From Serinus canaria (lineage: Eukaryota > Chordata > Aves > Passeriformes > Fringillidae), in NCBI RefSeq assembly GCF_022539315.1, contig NC_066317.1:29830048-29894047 (forward strand): a stretch of 64,000 nt of DNA. Direction: 5' to 3'. Below, piece after piece: positions 12,943-24,400 of the stretch. Each line of letters starts with the position of its first letter. Positions within the stretch are counted from its first letter, which is position 1. A program made the translations under genes and the position numbers. The notes below the pieces were generated by a model. That model made no database searches. It was not told the DNA's origin and saw nothing but the letters and a program-made list of their open reading frames with translations.

Positions 12943-15025
12943 AGGCTTCCTTTAATGGAAGTCAAGCCACAGTGGGAAAGAATCCATTTGCAGAGCTCGT
13001 CCATGACGAAGTCAGGGTGTTGCCAGGTCATGCACCTGCAGCAGGAAACTGAAAAGTTATTCAGGATCACACATCATAAGCATAGCCAATGTTTAGTACA
13101 ACACAGGACAAAGATTTCATAACAACTCACTCAGGACAGGAAGGATGCCATAACAATTTAAATTAGAGGAGGATGCAAAGATTTTTTCAATTACCCAAGA
13201 TGGAACTTGTATTTAAAATTGATAGTTTCCTAAATATGACTTCATAAATGAAATAATTTTATCATCTGGCCAAATGTCACTGCTTCCTTGCCTAAAAAGA
13301 GGTAATAATACTCTATCAGTACAAACAAGCATTACACCCATCTTTCAACTAAAAATAAGAATGTTGGGCAAGAAAGCAAATCCAGCTGGAAGATATTTCC
13401 CCAGGAAGTCTGACTGCCTCTATCTTCCAATGAAAATGAAAACCAAGAATCCTATTTATCTGTCAGTGCTGTTACAACTTTTGTAACATCCCTGTGACTC
13501 TCCGTGGTAATTTACAGTGAGAACTTCACAAAATTGTACTTCTGTACACAAGATACAGACATACTGTTAGAACACACATAGTAAATCTAATCTACCCTCC
13601 AGGAAACAGCAGTTTGCCAAGAAAACTTTCAGCAGAAACAAAAAATCCTTTTTATCCTCAGAAAGTTTGTGTTCCAGGACAGCTTGCTTGCAGGTGTAAG
13701 AAGTCCATGAAAGTAGAGGGAACCTGTGCTTTTTTTAATTCATTGAAAAAACCCTTCTTCAAGGCAGACTTGAAATTCTGCAAAACTTTCTTTGTTGAAA
13801 ATACAGACATTAATCCTGATAAATACTAAGATCTGGCTGATCATGGCTGAATAACTGTGAGAAAATGACAGGTACTATTTGAAAAGGGAGTCTTTCAGTG
13901 AAAAAAGACTGAAGGTAAAACATCTAACATTGGCACCCTTTTCATATATTTTCAAAGAGCATGAGACACATTCCTGGAGAAGGAAATTATGAACCTTAAG
14001 TAAGAGTGATTTCTAGCTGAGAGGATTTAACATTGTCCAGAAAGGGACATATTGAGTTAGGTGTGGATAAATGGCTGAAACCTCTTCTGAATTTGATGTA
14101 ATTTGGTAAAATGCCTTTAGACATATCAGTGGTAGTATGTCTTCCACTGTGTTTTCAACTTCCTATAGCAAGAACCAATAAGAGAATATTAACCAGGTGG
14201 CAGAGATATCAAAATCCCACAACTAATCTCAGTTCATATGATTTTTAGATAGTACAACACTAAATTAACTCTTCAGCTGGCATCACGCCTTTTGGCACCT
14301 AGATTGATCTTAGAAGGCTCTTAAAAAGGCACAGTAATGACAGAGTTTTTCTCAGTTTTTCAATTTTTCATCCATCTTCAAGCTTAATTCTCACCTCCTG
14401 TTGTGTAAACCCTGATTTGATTACTAGTGCCACAGATTAGGTGACTGTCACCTTTCTGTGTTGTGTGCATCTCCTCTGCACTGGAGTGGAAAGGTAATGA
14501 GTTTCTCATGGAGACTCCAACAAACACCATTACGTGGCAATCCTGAAAATGCATCATTACATAGCGGGATAGAAATTACAATTACCAACAAGAAGCATGA
14601 TTTAAAAAAAGAAAACAAAAGAAAAATAAAAAGAATCAAAGCTACAAAGCCAAGCATTAGAGTTAAAGCAAGAATTAAGTTTTTCCATGCCTTGAAAAAA
14701 GATGCACAGCACAGCCACATCACCCCTTTATTATTGGATCAATAATCCATCAATTAAAGGTGAACTGAGGCAGGGAATCCATGATGACTCTGATTGACCA
14801 GATTGACTTCATAAGTGAAAACACAAATGAGCACTATAGCCAAGCAGACTTCTACCTGGAGCACTGCACACTGTGCAATTTCTAGTGTCATTGGCAAATG
14901 CAAATAGGAGCATTTTAGGCTGCCATAAACATCACATGGCCTGCATTAGGGAGAGCACAGCCAGCAGGTGGCTGGAGGTAATGCTTCCCCTCTACTCAGT
15001 ACTGGTGAAGAATCTGAATTTCTGA

Positions 15026-15548
15026 GTCTAAGCCTGGGCTCCCCAGCACGAGGGAGAGACATGGACTGACTGCAGCAAGTGCAGCAAAGGCTGCTAAAAT
15101 GGTTAAGGGACAGCAGCACCTGATGTACAAGGAGAGGAGGACACAGCCGTGACTGTTCAGACTAAGGAAAGGGAGGCTCCTGGAGATGTTATCCACAGGT
15201 AAAAATATCTAATGGAAGAGAAAAGAATTGGGAGTTGGACTCTTCCCAGTGGCATCCTGTGAAACGACAGGAGTATGTGTATTTCACAAACTGAAATACA
15301 GGAAATTCCTTTTAAATATGGAAAAATAACTTTTTTTTTTTTTTTTTTGGTGTGAAGGTTGTCAAATACTGCAACATGATGTTTAAAGATGTTTTGGAGT
15401 CTTCATCCTTGAAGACACTAAAAATTTGGCTGACACCATGCTGAACAACTGTTCACCCTGCTGTAAGCAGCAGGGTTGGATTAGCTCAAGTCCAGAGGTA
15501 ACTTCCAACCTCATTCTTTGTGCCATTCTGATATCTGCCAGCATCTCC
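15026..15548 (+). mobile_element. CR1 LINE 3'-end fragment, sense
   Basis: The order of landmarks matches the 3' end of avian CR1 retrotransposons: a 'cctgggctccccagcacgag' block (near 15033), a degenerate 'gcaaaggctgctaaaatggttaagg' block, the 'aaactgaaatacaggaaattcc' block (near 15288), the 'tggagtcttcatccttgaagacac' block (near 15395), then 'cagggttggattagctc', 'ccagaggtaacttccaacctc' and a terminal 'tgccattctg'. The reading frame of the reverse-transcriptase C-terminus is broken by many substitutions and by a T18 run at 15331-15348, so this is a dead, 5'-truncated copy. Recognition is by pattern memory of the family; exact ends are approximate. Confidence 0.82.
15331..15348. repeat. T18 run inside the CR1 copy
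   Basis: Eighteen T at the place where CR1 normally has a short 'aacttcttta'-type sequence, so it is probably a local expansion after insertion. Confidence 0.85.
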
Positions 15549-17775
15549 AGCCCCATGGTGCTGGTGCCTGAAGCCATCCAGGCTGAGCCATCAGCTGCTC
15601 AGCACCACAGGGCTGCAGCTTTCTATATTTTCAGAAATTTCAGTTGCCATGGGGGAGATGATACATCTGAGAGGTGCTTCTTTGAAGACATCTGATTTGA
15701 GAACTTGAATTAAATACAGCAGATGCCAGTAAATGGCAGTTTAGGAATGTTAATTATGCTCTGAATTATGATGCCCTTATATTTGATTATACATATATCC
15801 TAGCACCCTTACATATAATACAATCTTTCCATCTTTTTGGTCAAAAAAAAGGAGTTGATTTTACAGAAGAAAATTAAGAAAATGTTGCCATTTTTAAGCG
15901 TGACATAAGTGTTCCTTAAATAAAACGTGATATCTTTTTTGATATTTGTAGGATCTTATGGATCTTATGGGAGGAATTTATCCAATCTAATTTTGTTTAT
16001 GGAACTAACTTTCCAATGGCTAAAGTAAAATGAATACTGCCTTGCATTAATACTTCAATTAATATAACTTGAAATACTATTCTCTTTTTTCAAATATTTG
16101 CTGCAAAGATCCTATTCCTAAGCATGTTCTTTGTTTTATTTGGTGCAAGTTTGCAAGTTTTGCTAGTACACATATAACAAGTGGCAGGGATGAACAGTGG
16201 TTTTCCAAGAACTATGGGAGACCTTTGTGTGCTGATGATTCAGTTCCTCACCAAATGTCCAAATCTGCCATTCTTGTCCAGCGTTTGTTTGTCACCCTGG
16301 TCACAGCAGGTTTACACTGCAGTGATCATCATGTCTAAATCTGCATGGCACATCCTGGAATAGGAATTCTCTGTGCAACAGAAGCTCTTACTCCTTTTGC
16401 TACAGAAACCTGATAATGGAATTCACTTATATCAGTTGCTCAGAAGCTGTTCCTACTTTTTTTTTTCCAGAAATGTCTGGTTCCCCAAGGCAAGAAAAGT
16501 GAGACTGAAAAGTGAGAGTCAGGGTAGTTTGCAAATGAGGGCAAACATTAGCAGGGCCACACCTTGCCTTGAGACTAATTTTTGTTTTTGAAGGCAAGAC
16601 ACTTCATCAATGCATTATCTATTAATACAGTAGTTTTCTGAGGTACACAAAGTCCTATGCTATTTATCACTCAAGTTTCTTATTGCTCGTCAGTGACTTC
16701 AGAAATGGCAACAAATTTGGCTTTGGCAGATTATTTTCAGTTGACTAACTGGTGGCTGAAGGAATTAATCACTTCTTTAGCTGACAGATTTTTCTTCTTT
16801 TAACATGGCAGGCAGGGAAGCATGGTGTGAAGTAGATATATTTATTAAACCATCTTTCTGATTTATTAAACCATCGTTCTGACAGTCAGGGAGGCAACAA
16901 AATGTTCACATCCTAAGTCTGATACCCTCTATTGTGTAAAGCCGGTTTGTTCAAAACCACTTGGAGATGTGCTACTTTTGTTTTGGTTGATTTCGACACT
17001 TGCTTCCACACAAGCTTATTAAAGCACAACAGTCAGTGAGCCAAAAGAAATAATACCCCTCTTCTCTTGCTGTGTAGGTATGGTCCTGCTCCAAACTCAT
17101 CCTTCAGCTTACAACAAGCTGTATTTCCTGGTGAAATTTTCTGTTTGGTTCCATGTGACCTGATAAGTCAACTGTTCCTACCGTGAACTCAGTCACTGTT
17201 AATTGTCCAAGCCCAACAAAATTATTTATCCTCCTGGGCTTCCAAAAACGATCCAGTGGTTCCATCCAGTGAAAATACCATGAAAATGCTTTGGTAAAGA
17301 TTTAAAATTTGTTGACTTATCATTCTGGTGGCATGCACTAATTAAGGGCACAAATTCAGACCTGGGCAACCCTACAAGGAGCGTTTTATGAATTTGTGCT
17401 CTAAATTGAAGTTGGCCATGTGATATGCTAATGTTGTGTAAACGATTCTTTTATTCTGTGCTTATCTGGAAAGGCATTTCCCTTCTTTCACTGCTTAGGT
17501 ATGAGCTTAAATAGTAGCACTCCAACGCCACAGTAAAAAAGGTATATTATCACATATTGCACGGAATATCACTAGCAACAAGTAAATATAAGCCGTGGTA
17601 GAGAAAATGCGAATTAAACAAATATGGCAGCACACACTTTCGACCAGAAGGGTATGTGGAAGGATACTGGTGTGGAAAAGACGTCAGTAACCACAGCGCC
17701 GTGCCCCCAGTGACACAGGTTCCTACAGGCGCGGAAGCCGCAGACAGAAGCTCCCAGCTGCGCAGACTGACATTT
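15549..17775. other. Intergenic DNA 5' of the GUCY1A1 CpG island
   Basis: No exon seen. It contains a 9-bp tandem repeat of ggatcttat near 15952 and an exact-register 21-bp tandem duplication at 16840-16881. The last 2 kb would be the proximal upstream region of GUCY1A1 if the CpG island is its promoter. Confidence 0.55.
16840..16881. repeat. 21-bp tandem duplication
   Basis: Two copies, 16840-16860 and 16861-16881, of a 21-base unit (atttattaaaccatc then t/g then ttctg), differing at one base. A recent local duplication. Confidence 0.85.
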
Positions 17776-18545
17776 CTCCAAGCCTAAACCCGTGGGGGCC
17801 GCAAGGCGAGGGGGCACCGGCGGGCCGGGGGCTACCGGGGAGCCCGCGCCCCGCTCGCAGCTCCTGGCGCCCCGCACCTCCGGCGCCCCCCGCGCAGGGG
17901 CCGCTCCGCTCCGCGCCGGCGGCGCTCGGCGGGACCGGCACGACCCTGGCACGGCTCTGGCACGGCTCCGCCCGACTGGCCCGGCCCGGCCCGGCCCGGC
18001 GGGGCCATCGCACCGCCCCCGGCCACCGCCCCCGCCCCGCCGCCGCCCTGATTGGGCCCGCGGGAAGGCCCCTCCCGCCGGGCCCCGCCGCCGCCGCGCC
18101 GCGCCCGCTCCCCAAATACACCTTGGCGGCGCCGGGGAGCGGCAGCGGCGCCTGCCCAGAGCCCCTCGGCGGGGCTGCGGCCGCGGGCACCCCGCGCCAT
18201 GGTGAGTGACGGAGGCAGGGAGGCAGGGAGCTAGCGAGCGAGCGGCGCCCGGGGCGCGGAGAGGGGCGGCGGGGACCCTGGACAGCGCTGGGACGGGGCG
18301 CCCGGCCGGGACCGCGGGGCGCGCCCGGGGCCGGGGCTCTCTCCGGCCGGGCGGTGATCGGTGCTGAGCCCCGGGAGCGGGCGGGGGGCGCGGGAAGCCC
18401 TCTCCTCTCAGCGCCCCAGCCCCGTGTGCGCCGAGCCAGGCATGGGCGTGAGCGAAACGGGGATCGAGTCGGGGCTGGAAGCGCTCGTGGAGCCCGCTGA
18501 GGGCTCCAGCCACGAGCGGTGCTCCGGCGGCCTTTGTGCATTGTG
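17776..18545. promoter_or_regulatory. GUCY1A1: CpG island, putative GUCY1A1 promoter
   Basis: Abrupt change from AT-rich DNA to dense CpG with many GC boxes (CCCGCCCC, CCCCTCCC), a GGCCC pentamer repeat at about 17978-18000 and an inverted CCAAT box (ATTGG at 18051-18055). No consensus TATA box; a weak AT-rich 'aaataca' lies at 18114-18120. The island is upstream of and co-oriented with the alpha-1 coding exons, and contains a strong splice donor at 18202, consistent with a CpG-island promoter. Long open frames on both strands are GC-skew artefacts. Assignment to GUCY1A1 is by position; a divergent minus-strand transcript is possible. Confidence 0.75.
18140..18201 (+). other. GUCY1A1: Putative GUCY1A1 non-coding exon 1 (start approximate)
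   Basis: The exon end is predicted from GCGCCATG|GTGAGTGAC, a perfect GTGAGT donor at 18202. The start is a guess from the weak AT-rich element at 18114-18120 and the inverted CCAAT box at 18051. The last three bases are an ATG in a strong Kozak setting (GCCGCGCC-type context, G at +4 either way). If joined directly to the next exon at 40294, this ATG reads only 14 residues to a stop, so the exon is 5'UTR plus a uORF start, not the alpha-1 start. Extra 5'UTR exons may lie between. Confidence 0.55.
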
Positions 18546-21430
18546 AGGCTTTCTAAGAATTCGCGAACTGCTGATGCTCGTCGAGCTAATTAAACCCATT
18601 CAGGCTGGTGTTACTGCGTTATGCTTAGGTAAGGTTTCTTACCCGGTTTTCAGAGCAATTTATATCATTCCACCTTATAAATTAAACACCAACCTGATAT
18701 TTCATCACATATTTGATGCTCTAACAATAACTTCATCTCTGCATCTGCTATTCCAATTATTTCTTTTTCGTTGGAAGAATAAATGAACTCCCAAACTGTT
18801 GTATTTATGATGATAAGCAGTTTTTCAGTCAATTTCCTCCCTCTTCTTTCCATTTCTTCAGGATTTTAGGCTCCTAATCCCTTTTCAGAGCGAATAGGTT
18901 TGTTTCTGTGGCTGAAGCTCAGTGGGCATTACTAGCCTATGTTTAACATTCCCTTTATAAAATCGTCACTGTCTTTAATCATGAGACGCTTGGAAACTTT
19001 TTCTCTCATATATGAGGGTGCTTTTATACATCTTTCATACATCTTTTAAACATCTTATGCCGTGTCTCAAGCTTGATCTAATGCTGCTTCTAAAATGGCT
19101 CTATTTTCAGAGCTGGTCACTTATTCTGGGGATGAAGTAAGATGGCTTTCTAAGTTCGAAGGATGATTTAACAGGGAACAAGTCATAAGCAAGGATGCAG
19201 TGTGTCTGTAATGATGTATTTGGGCTTTTCATTTCCACTGGACTACAGGTTACACTGCTGCATGTGGGTTGCTCTAAAGAGAGATGGTCAGACATTTGCT
19301 ATTTGGAATACCAGTAGGAAAACCAACATTTTTATTCACTTGGATTTTCCATTATTAGGTCTGAGTATACAGAGCTACAGAATAATGTAACAGAGGAATT
19401 TTTTTCATAACAAGTGTAAGAGTTTAATTCTACGTGTGAATAGAACAAGATGTTTTACTTATTTGGAAGTGGTCTAATCTTAGAATTTTTCCTAAGACAA
19501 AACTCCCAATGGAGCCACTCCCTTTTCTTGTAGTTAGAATTAAGATGATTTGTTTCCAAACTACTAAAAGGAGTCCTAAGGAAATATACACTTTAAATCA
19601 TATAAATGAGTCTACTACTTTTCTAGGGTCAGGAACAAAAGGTGGTGACAGGCTGTACTGGGAAGAGATTCCTGTAACAGACCATTTTACATAATTAATC
19701 AGAGAAGATAAGCAATTCAGGCATCCAGAGAATGTGAGCAAATGTGTTACAAATGTTCTCTTTGTAGGGAAGAGAATTGTAGAGAAGTTTCTTGCTTGGA
19801 TTGTGTTGCTCTGGGGTGCTACATCCGGCCATACGTTCTGATGACTGTTCTCTTTGCTTTGCCAGTAGCAAGAACCTTAAATGAACCAGGTGATTGTGAG
19901 GAAGCATGAGGAGTACTGTAGCAGTGGTGTAAAAATTATGTGCTCCTATTCTCAATGAAAAAAAAAAAAAAAGAAAAAGAAGCATTTGCTGAAATCATGC
20001 TGATCCAAAGCAGGCAGGAAAAGTGTGGAAGGAGAGAGAAGGAAAGCACATTTTCACATTTCCTGGTTGTGCTTCCTTTTTCTGTGGAAATATGTAGCTT
20101 GCAGCTATTATGAGTCATGACAATGCAAGATCATGAGGCAAACATTGGAGGAGAAGGTAAGGAATTTAGTTCTACAGTGGTTTTTTTTTTCCCTTTTTGA
20201 TATCAATAAAATGTCTCACCAAGGTCTTGCTGCACTCTTTTCCACTGGTTCACTTGCTGAGTACTTAAATTAATCAAATTTTTATTAAAACACTAAAAAT
20301 GAGAAGTCAGGATCCATAAAAGTACTCCAATTGAGTGTATTTGTTTTACTGGGATTAATGCTTTCTTTAAAAAAATCTCTCCTTAGCCTTCTATGACAGT
20401 CTGTTTCTAAACAAATCCCATAGTGAAATCAAAACATAAGTAAGAGTTGATAATAAAATCTAATATGCCAAATATCAGTAGCAGTCAAAACCTGGTTATG
20501 TCATGCTATAAAAGATAAAATATCAGTGCTATTATGAGTATGAATGCCATCTGTTTGAAATTCTAAAAAAAACAAACCAAGACTCAAAATAAGTAATCCA
20601 AGAAGCCAAGGTAGAATTTGTAGCAAACACAGCTATTTTCCTTTTAACTGAAATGAGTTGTTAACAAAAAATCGTGTAAATCATATTGTGCTTTAAAAAA
20701 TCCCCAAAAACTAAAAAACAAGCATCTCAGTAAGCACCTCAAGCAAGCATATGCTACATTCTAAATAATCCACAAGGAAATATGTGTAAGGAGGTACTGG
20801 TTGTATTTTGTATCTACTTTGTAGACTAGCAACAGGTCTTTATAATGAAAAAAATGTATTTTTTTCTCTATGAAAAGTTCTGTATAGGTAAGAAGAAATC
20901 TTATTTTTAAAAATTCTTGGGAACTACAGGATGTGATTTCAAGTATTTTGTTGTAATGTTAATTAGAAGTCATTACATTTCAGATTGCACATTTTATTAA
21001 TTAATTAAATTTGGGCCATTGGAGACCTGCCATTAGAGATTCTTTGCACTTTCTGTACTATTTACTTTTTAAAGACCTTTATTGTCTTGATGTCTTAAAA
21101 TTTACTGCATTTATGTACATGTTTGCCATTGCAATTAAGATTTTTAACATTTGAAAATAAATTGGGGCCAAATCTCATGTTTGACCTTACTTTGAATATT
21201 CTTTCTAGCATGTCTTCACCATTTGAGATATGGCTGTTTGATGTTTGTATATTGTATGGCTGTATGTATGATGTATATTCAGTGTGTCTTCCATGAATAG
21301 TTGTATGACAATTAGAGATTCAAGTTTATCATTAAATATATTATATTTTTAAGTCAGTTCAAGGCATCAGTTTTTGTTCAACAAAGCAAAAGTGTTCAAA
21401 CACTGTTCAGGGCAGAATGTTAGTATCTAT

Positions 21431-21446
21431 GTAATTTTAAAATTAC
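21431..21446. repeat. Perfect 16-bp AT-rich palindrome
   Basis: gtaattttaaaattac equals its own reverse complement. It contains homeodomain-like TAAT cores on both strands; in DNA this AT-rich it may be chance. Confidence 0.7.
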
Positions 21447-24400
21447 AATAGGATTTAATAATGTGCTTAAATTGACTAGGGCTTCTAGCTATGGTGTAAA
21501 CAACAAATTAATTTCTACTAATGAAGGCAGCAAAATTTGCTAGAAAAAGCAGATTTTGTATAAGGTTTTGTTTATAGATTCACATGCTTTGAGACAACTG
21601 AAAAAAACCATGTTAATGTCTATAGTTAAGCCTTTTACTCATGCCATAGGTACTGACTACAGCTCATTTGATGATATGCTGTTCTTCCATTTTTTTGGTT
21701 GTCCTAATCGGGTGATGGCAGTTGTAGCTCAGTGCTAGGAAGTGGCTCACCACACAGGATATTTATTTTTGTGGATGTGGTGTTGAGAGCAAGCTGATAT
21801 CAACTCCCTTTCTGTAGGAGTGCAGGTTTCACTGTTCTGCTGCTTCATGACCTCAGCCAGAGCAAATATGCTCCCTACAGATTAATTTTACTTCACCACA
21901 GAGAGGCCCCACCACGTCCTGTTCATTGATTCAGACCCCAGGCACCTCTGTGAGCTTCAGGGCCTCCACAGGAGAATTCCACCCTATCAGAGCCTAGTAT
22001 TTTGTGATACTCACTTCCAGTTGTTTTTTATTAATGTTTCCTGTTACATGATAGTTTTGTTAAGTGGAATAGATGTCCTTGCTGAGAATATTACTGCTTT
22101 CAGATTTAATTGAGATTAATTGTATTTTAACTGACATTCTCATTTGATTCAAATGCCCCTTTCCATGGTTCAGGCCTTTACTGCTACTTTTAAGCACTCT
22201 CCCATCTACTTGATCTTGGCAGTATTGTGGTACACATTATTCTTAATTTTACTGCTCTCTTTAAATTAGTTCCTTTGTATTACTTAAAGTCAATTTGTGA
22301 ATTGATTTTCTTCTTGCACATTCACTGTTCACACTCGAAGTAGCTGTTCCAAGAGAATGGTGACCTGCCAGCCAAAGCATTCCAGTGAACCCCCTTGTGC
22401 AAGAAAACCCCAGGAGGGTCATTCCTTTCAGGGAGGGTACTAAGCCCAGATGATAACCAAGCTGTGACCTTGTGTTATTTCTTAGAGGGTATTTCCTTCC
22501 TGAGAGCCCCTGTCTCTACTTCTATGCATATGTATCTGCCAGTGAGCAGAGTACTGTGCTGTCCCTGCTTGAGTGACAAGGCCACTTTTTCTCTGCCCTA
22601 CGGCAAGGGGAGAAGTGCCTGGAGACTTGCACTTCTGTGGGGGGCTGTGGGGCATGGAGCTGTCTGGAACCCTCCCTTGGGGTGGTTTGGCTATGCCTTG
22701 CACTTCACGCATGGCTATGCTCATTGATTGTTTCAGCTAAGTCCGTATAGAAAATAGGTCAGCCATGCAGTGGCTCAGGAAGAGAGCTTCAGTTGTGTAG
22801 TTGTAATCTAGAAGCAGGAGGAGACTGGAACCACTTCCAAAGATTTTATCAAGCATGGTGGAATCTAGCCCTTGGACAGCTATTTGTGTTAGAGAGCTGC
22901 AGGGAATATCCCAAGCAAGTCATCCAATTGCCTCCCTGTGAATAAAATTAAAATTTCTTGTTAGAAGGCTGCATGCTAAAAATCTTTGATTATTTTCCTC
23001 TCCACAAATGGAAATGGAAAGAAACATACATTTATGAAGTTGAATCTGTTCCTCAGCCCAGTTCTGAGTTATTCAGAACAAAAATACATCATGCTTTTGG
23101 GGAAAGTGTATTTTGTGGGAATCCTCCTGGTATCATTCTTGAATGTCACTGATTCCAGAGAGTGCAGTAAAACTTGTGGTTTCTGTGATGCCATGTACAT
23201 TAGTTGCTGCTAAACTCTCCACTTTTAATAAATAATAGCACAAAACCAAGTTTCTCAATAGTATATTAGACAGAAGTGTGTTGTGCAGTGATTACTGCCT
23301 TTCTAATGCTGACCAAAGTAAATGTGTGTTTAATTTCATTTTAACCTTGCATTTCACTTGGCAATTGTTACAGATGCAGACTGGCAAAAATTGTTCAGGG
23401 AATGCTGATTGCCCTCCTCGGCAAACACAGAAACTCTTCACACACAAAAGAGCATTAGTAAAAGCCTGAATACAGAGGAACACCTCAGCAATATTTCTAG
23501 TTTGTTATTGGGAAAAAAATGGGAGGTTTTGTTTGCTCATAATGATTTCTATGATTTGAAAACACAAGACAATATGATCAGGTGCTGCCTTCTGGTTAAT
23601 AGGGAGGGGCCTCTGCTTACATGAATAGCTGTGTTTCTCCCTAGCCCTGACTGCTGGCATCCAGGACCCTAAAATACTCGTTGCAGTTCCTGTTTTAAAT
23701 AGAACTGCTAAAAATGGCAAAATTTCCATGTCTTCAGAGAAAGCATGTATCAATCTAACTTTAAATCTCCTTTTTTGTTGTTTTTGCCGAAATTGTCTTC
23801 ATAGTTGTCTCTTGTCTCTTTGCACTGGCAAGCTGAAGGTGCACAACCATTTGCCTTCATGATGAGAAAAATCTTTGGCGAACAGATAAATTTCTGAAAT
23901 TTTAGTGGAAATGGAGCCATTGGTCCATAGAGCTCACAAGGTCTATTTAGAGGTAGGATTTTAGAATTTCCCCATTAGAATGTTATGAAGGGGGAGAGTC
24001 TTGTGGCTTAAGTAACTTAGCAAGGCTTTTGGTCAATGGGGAACTGATTTTTTTTCTCAAAACTTGTGACAGAAATAAGTAAAATTAATTATAGCTTGAT
24101 TGCAATGCTTATTTTGATACAGTTAAAGTTCCCAAACAAGTTGCATGATATTAAAAAACAGCCAAGGGGAAATGCATTTCCTTTAAGGAGTTATGAAGCC
24201 TTCAGAAGTAACAGAATGACATTAAATCTGCTGTGTGTTAGCCATGAAGATTGAGTATGAGGATACCTTCCTTGTTCTGCATGTATATTTAGAACCTGCA
24301 TCCTTTAATGAATCTTATCTGCAAAATCTATTAGAATTTTACTGTGTAAAGTGTTTTAATCCCACTGTTGCTTTTAAAATCTGGCTGGCAGTTTTTATAA

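Larger units (their letters stand above)
1..15025. other. Upstream intergenic DNA, no gene recognised
   Basis: I find no exon, RNA gene or CpG island here. The DNA is AT-rich, and open frames are short (under about 125 codons except where a GAAGG repeat removes stops), with no recognisable protein family. It contains simple repeats, listed separately, and a 10-bp inverted repeat at 11599-11629. By human gene order this would be the gap upstream of GUCY1A1. Distal enhancers or lncRNA exons cannot be excluded from sequence alone. Confidence 0.6.

Noticed and set aside
17614..18541. Minus-strand frames of 272-299 codons across the 18-kb CpG island
   Set aside because: Arg/Ala/Gly/Pro-rich translation typical of random GC-rich DNA, several overlapping frames open at once, no domain. 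Better explained as a promoter island.
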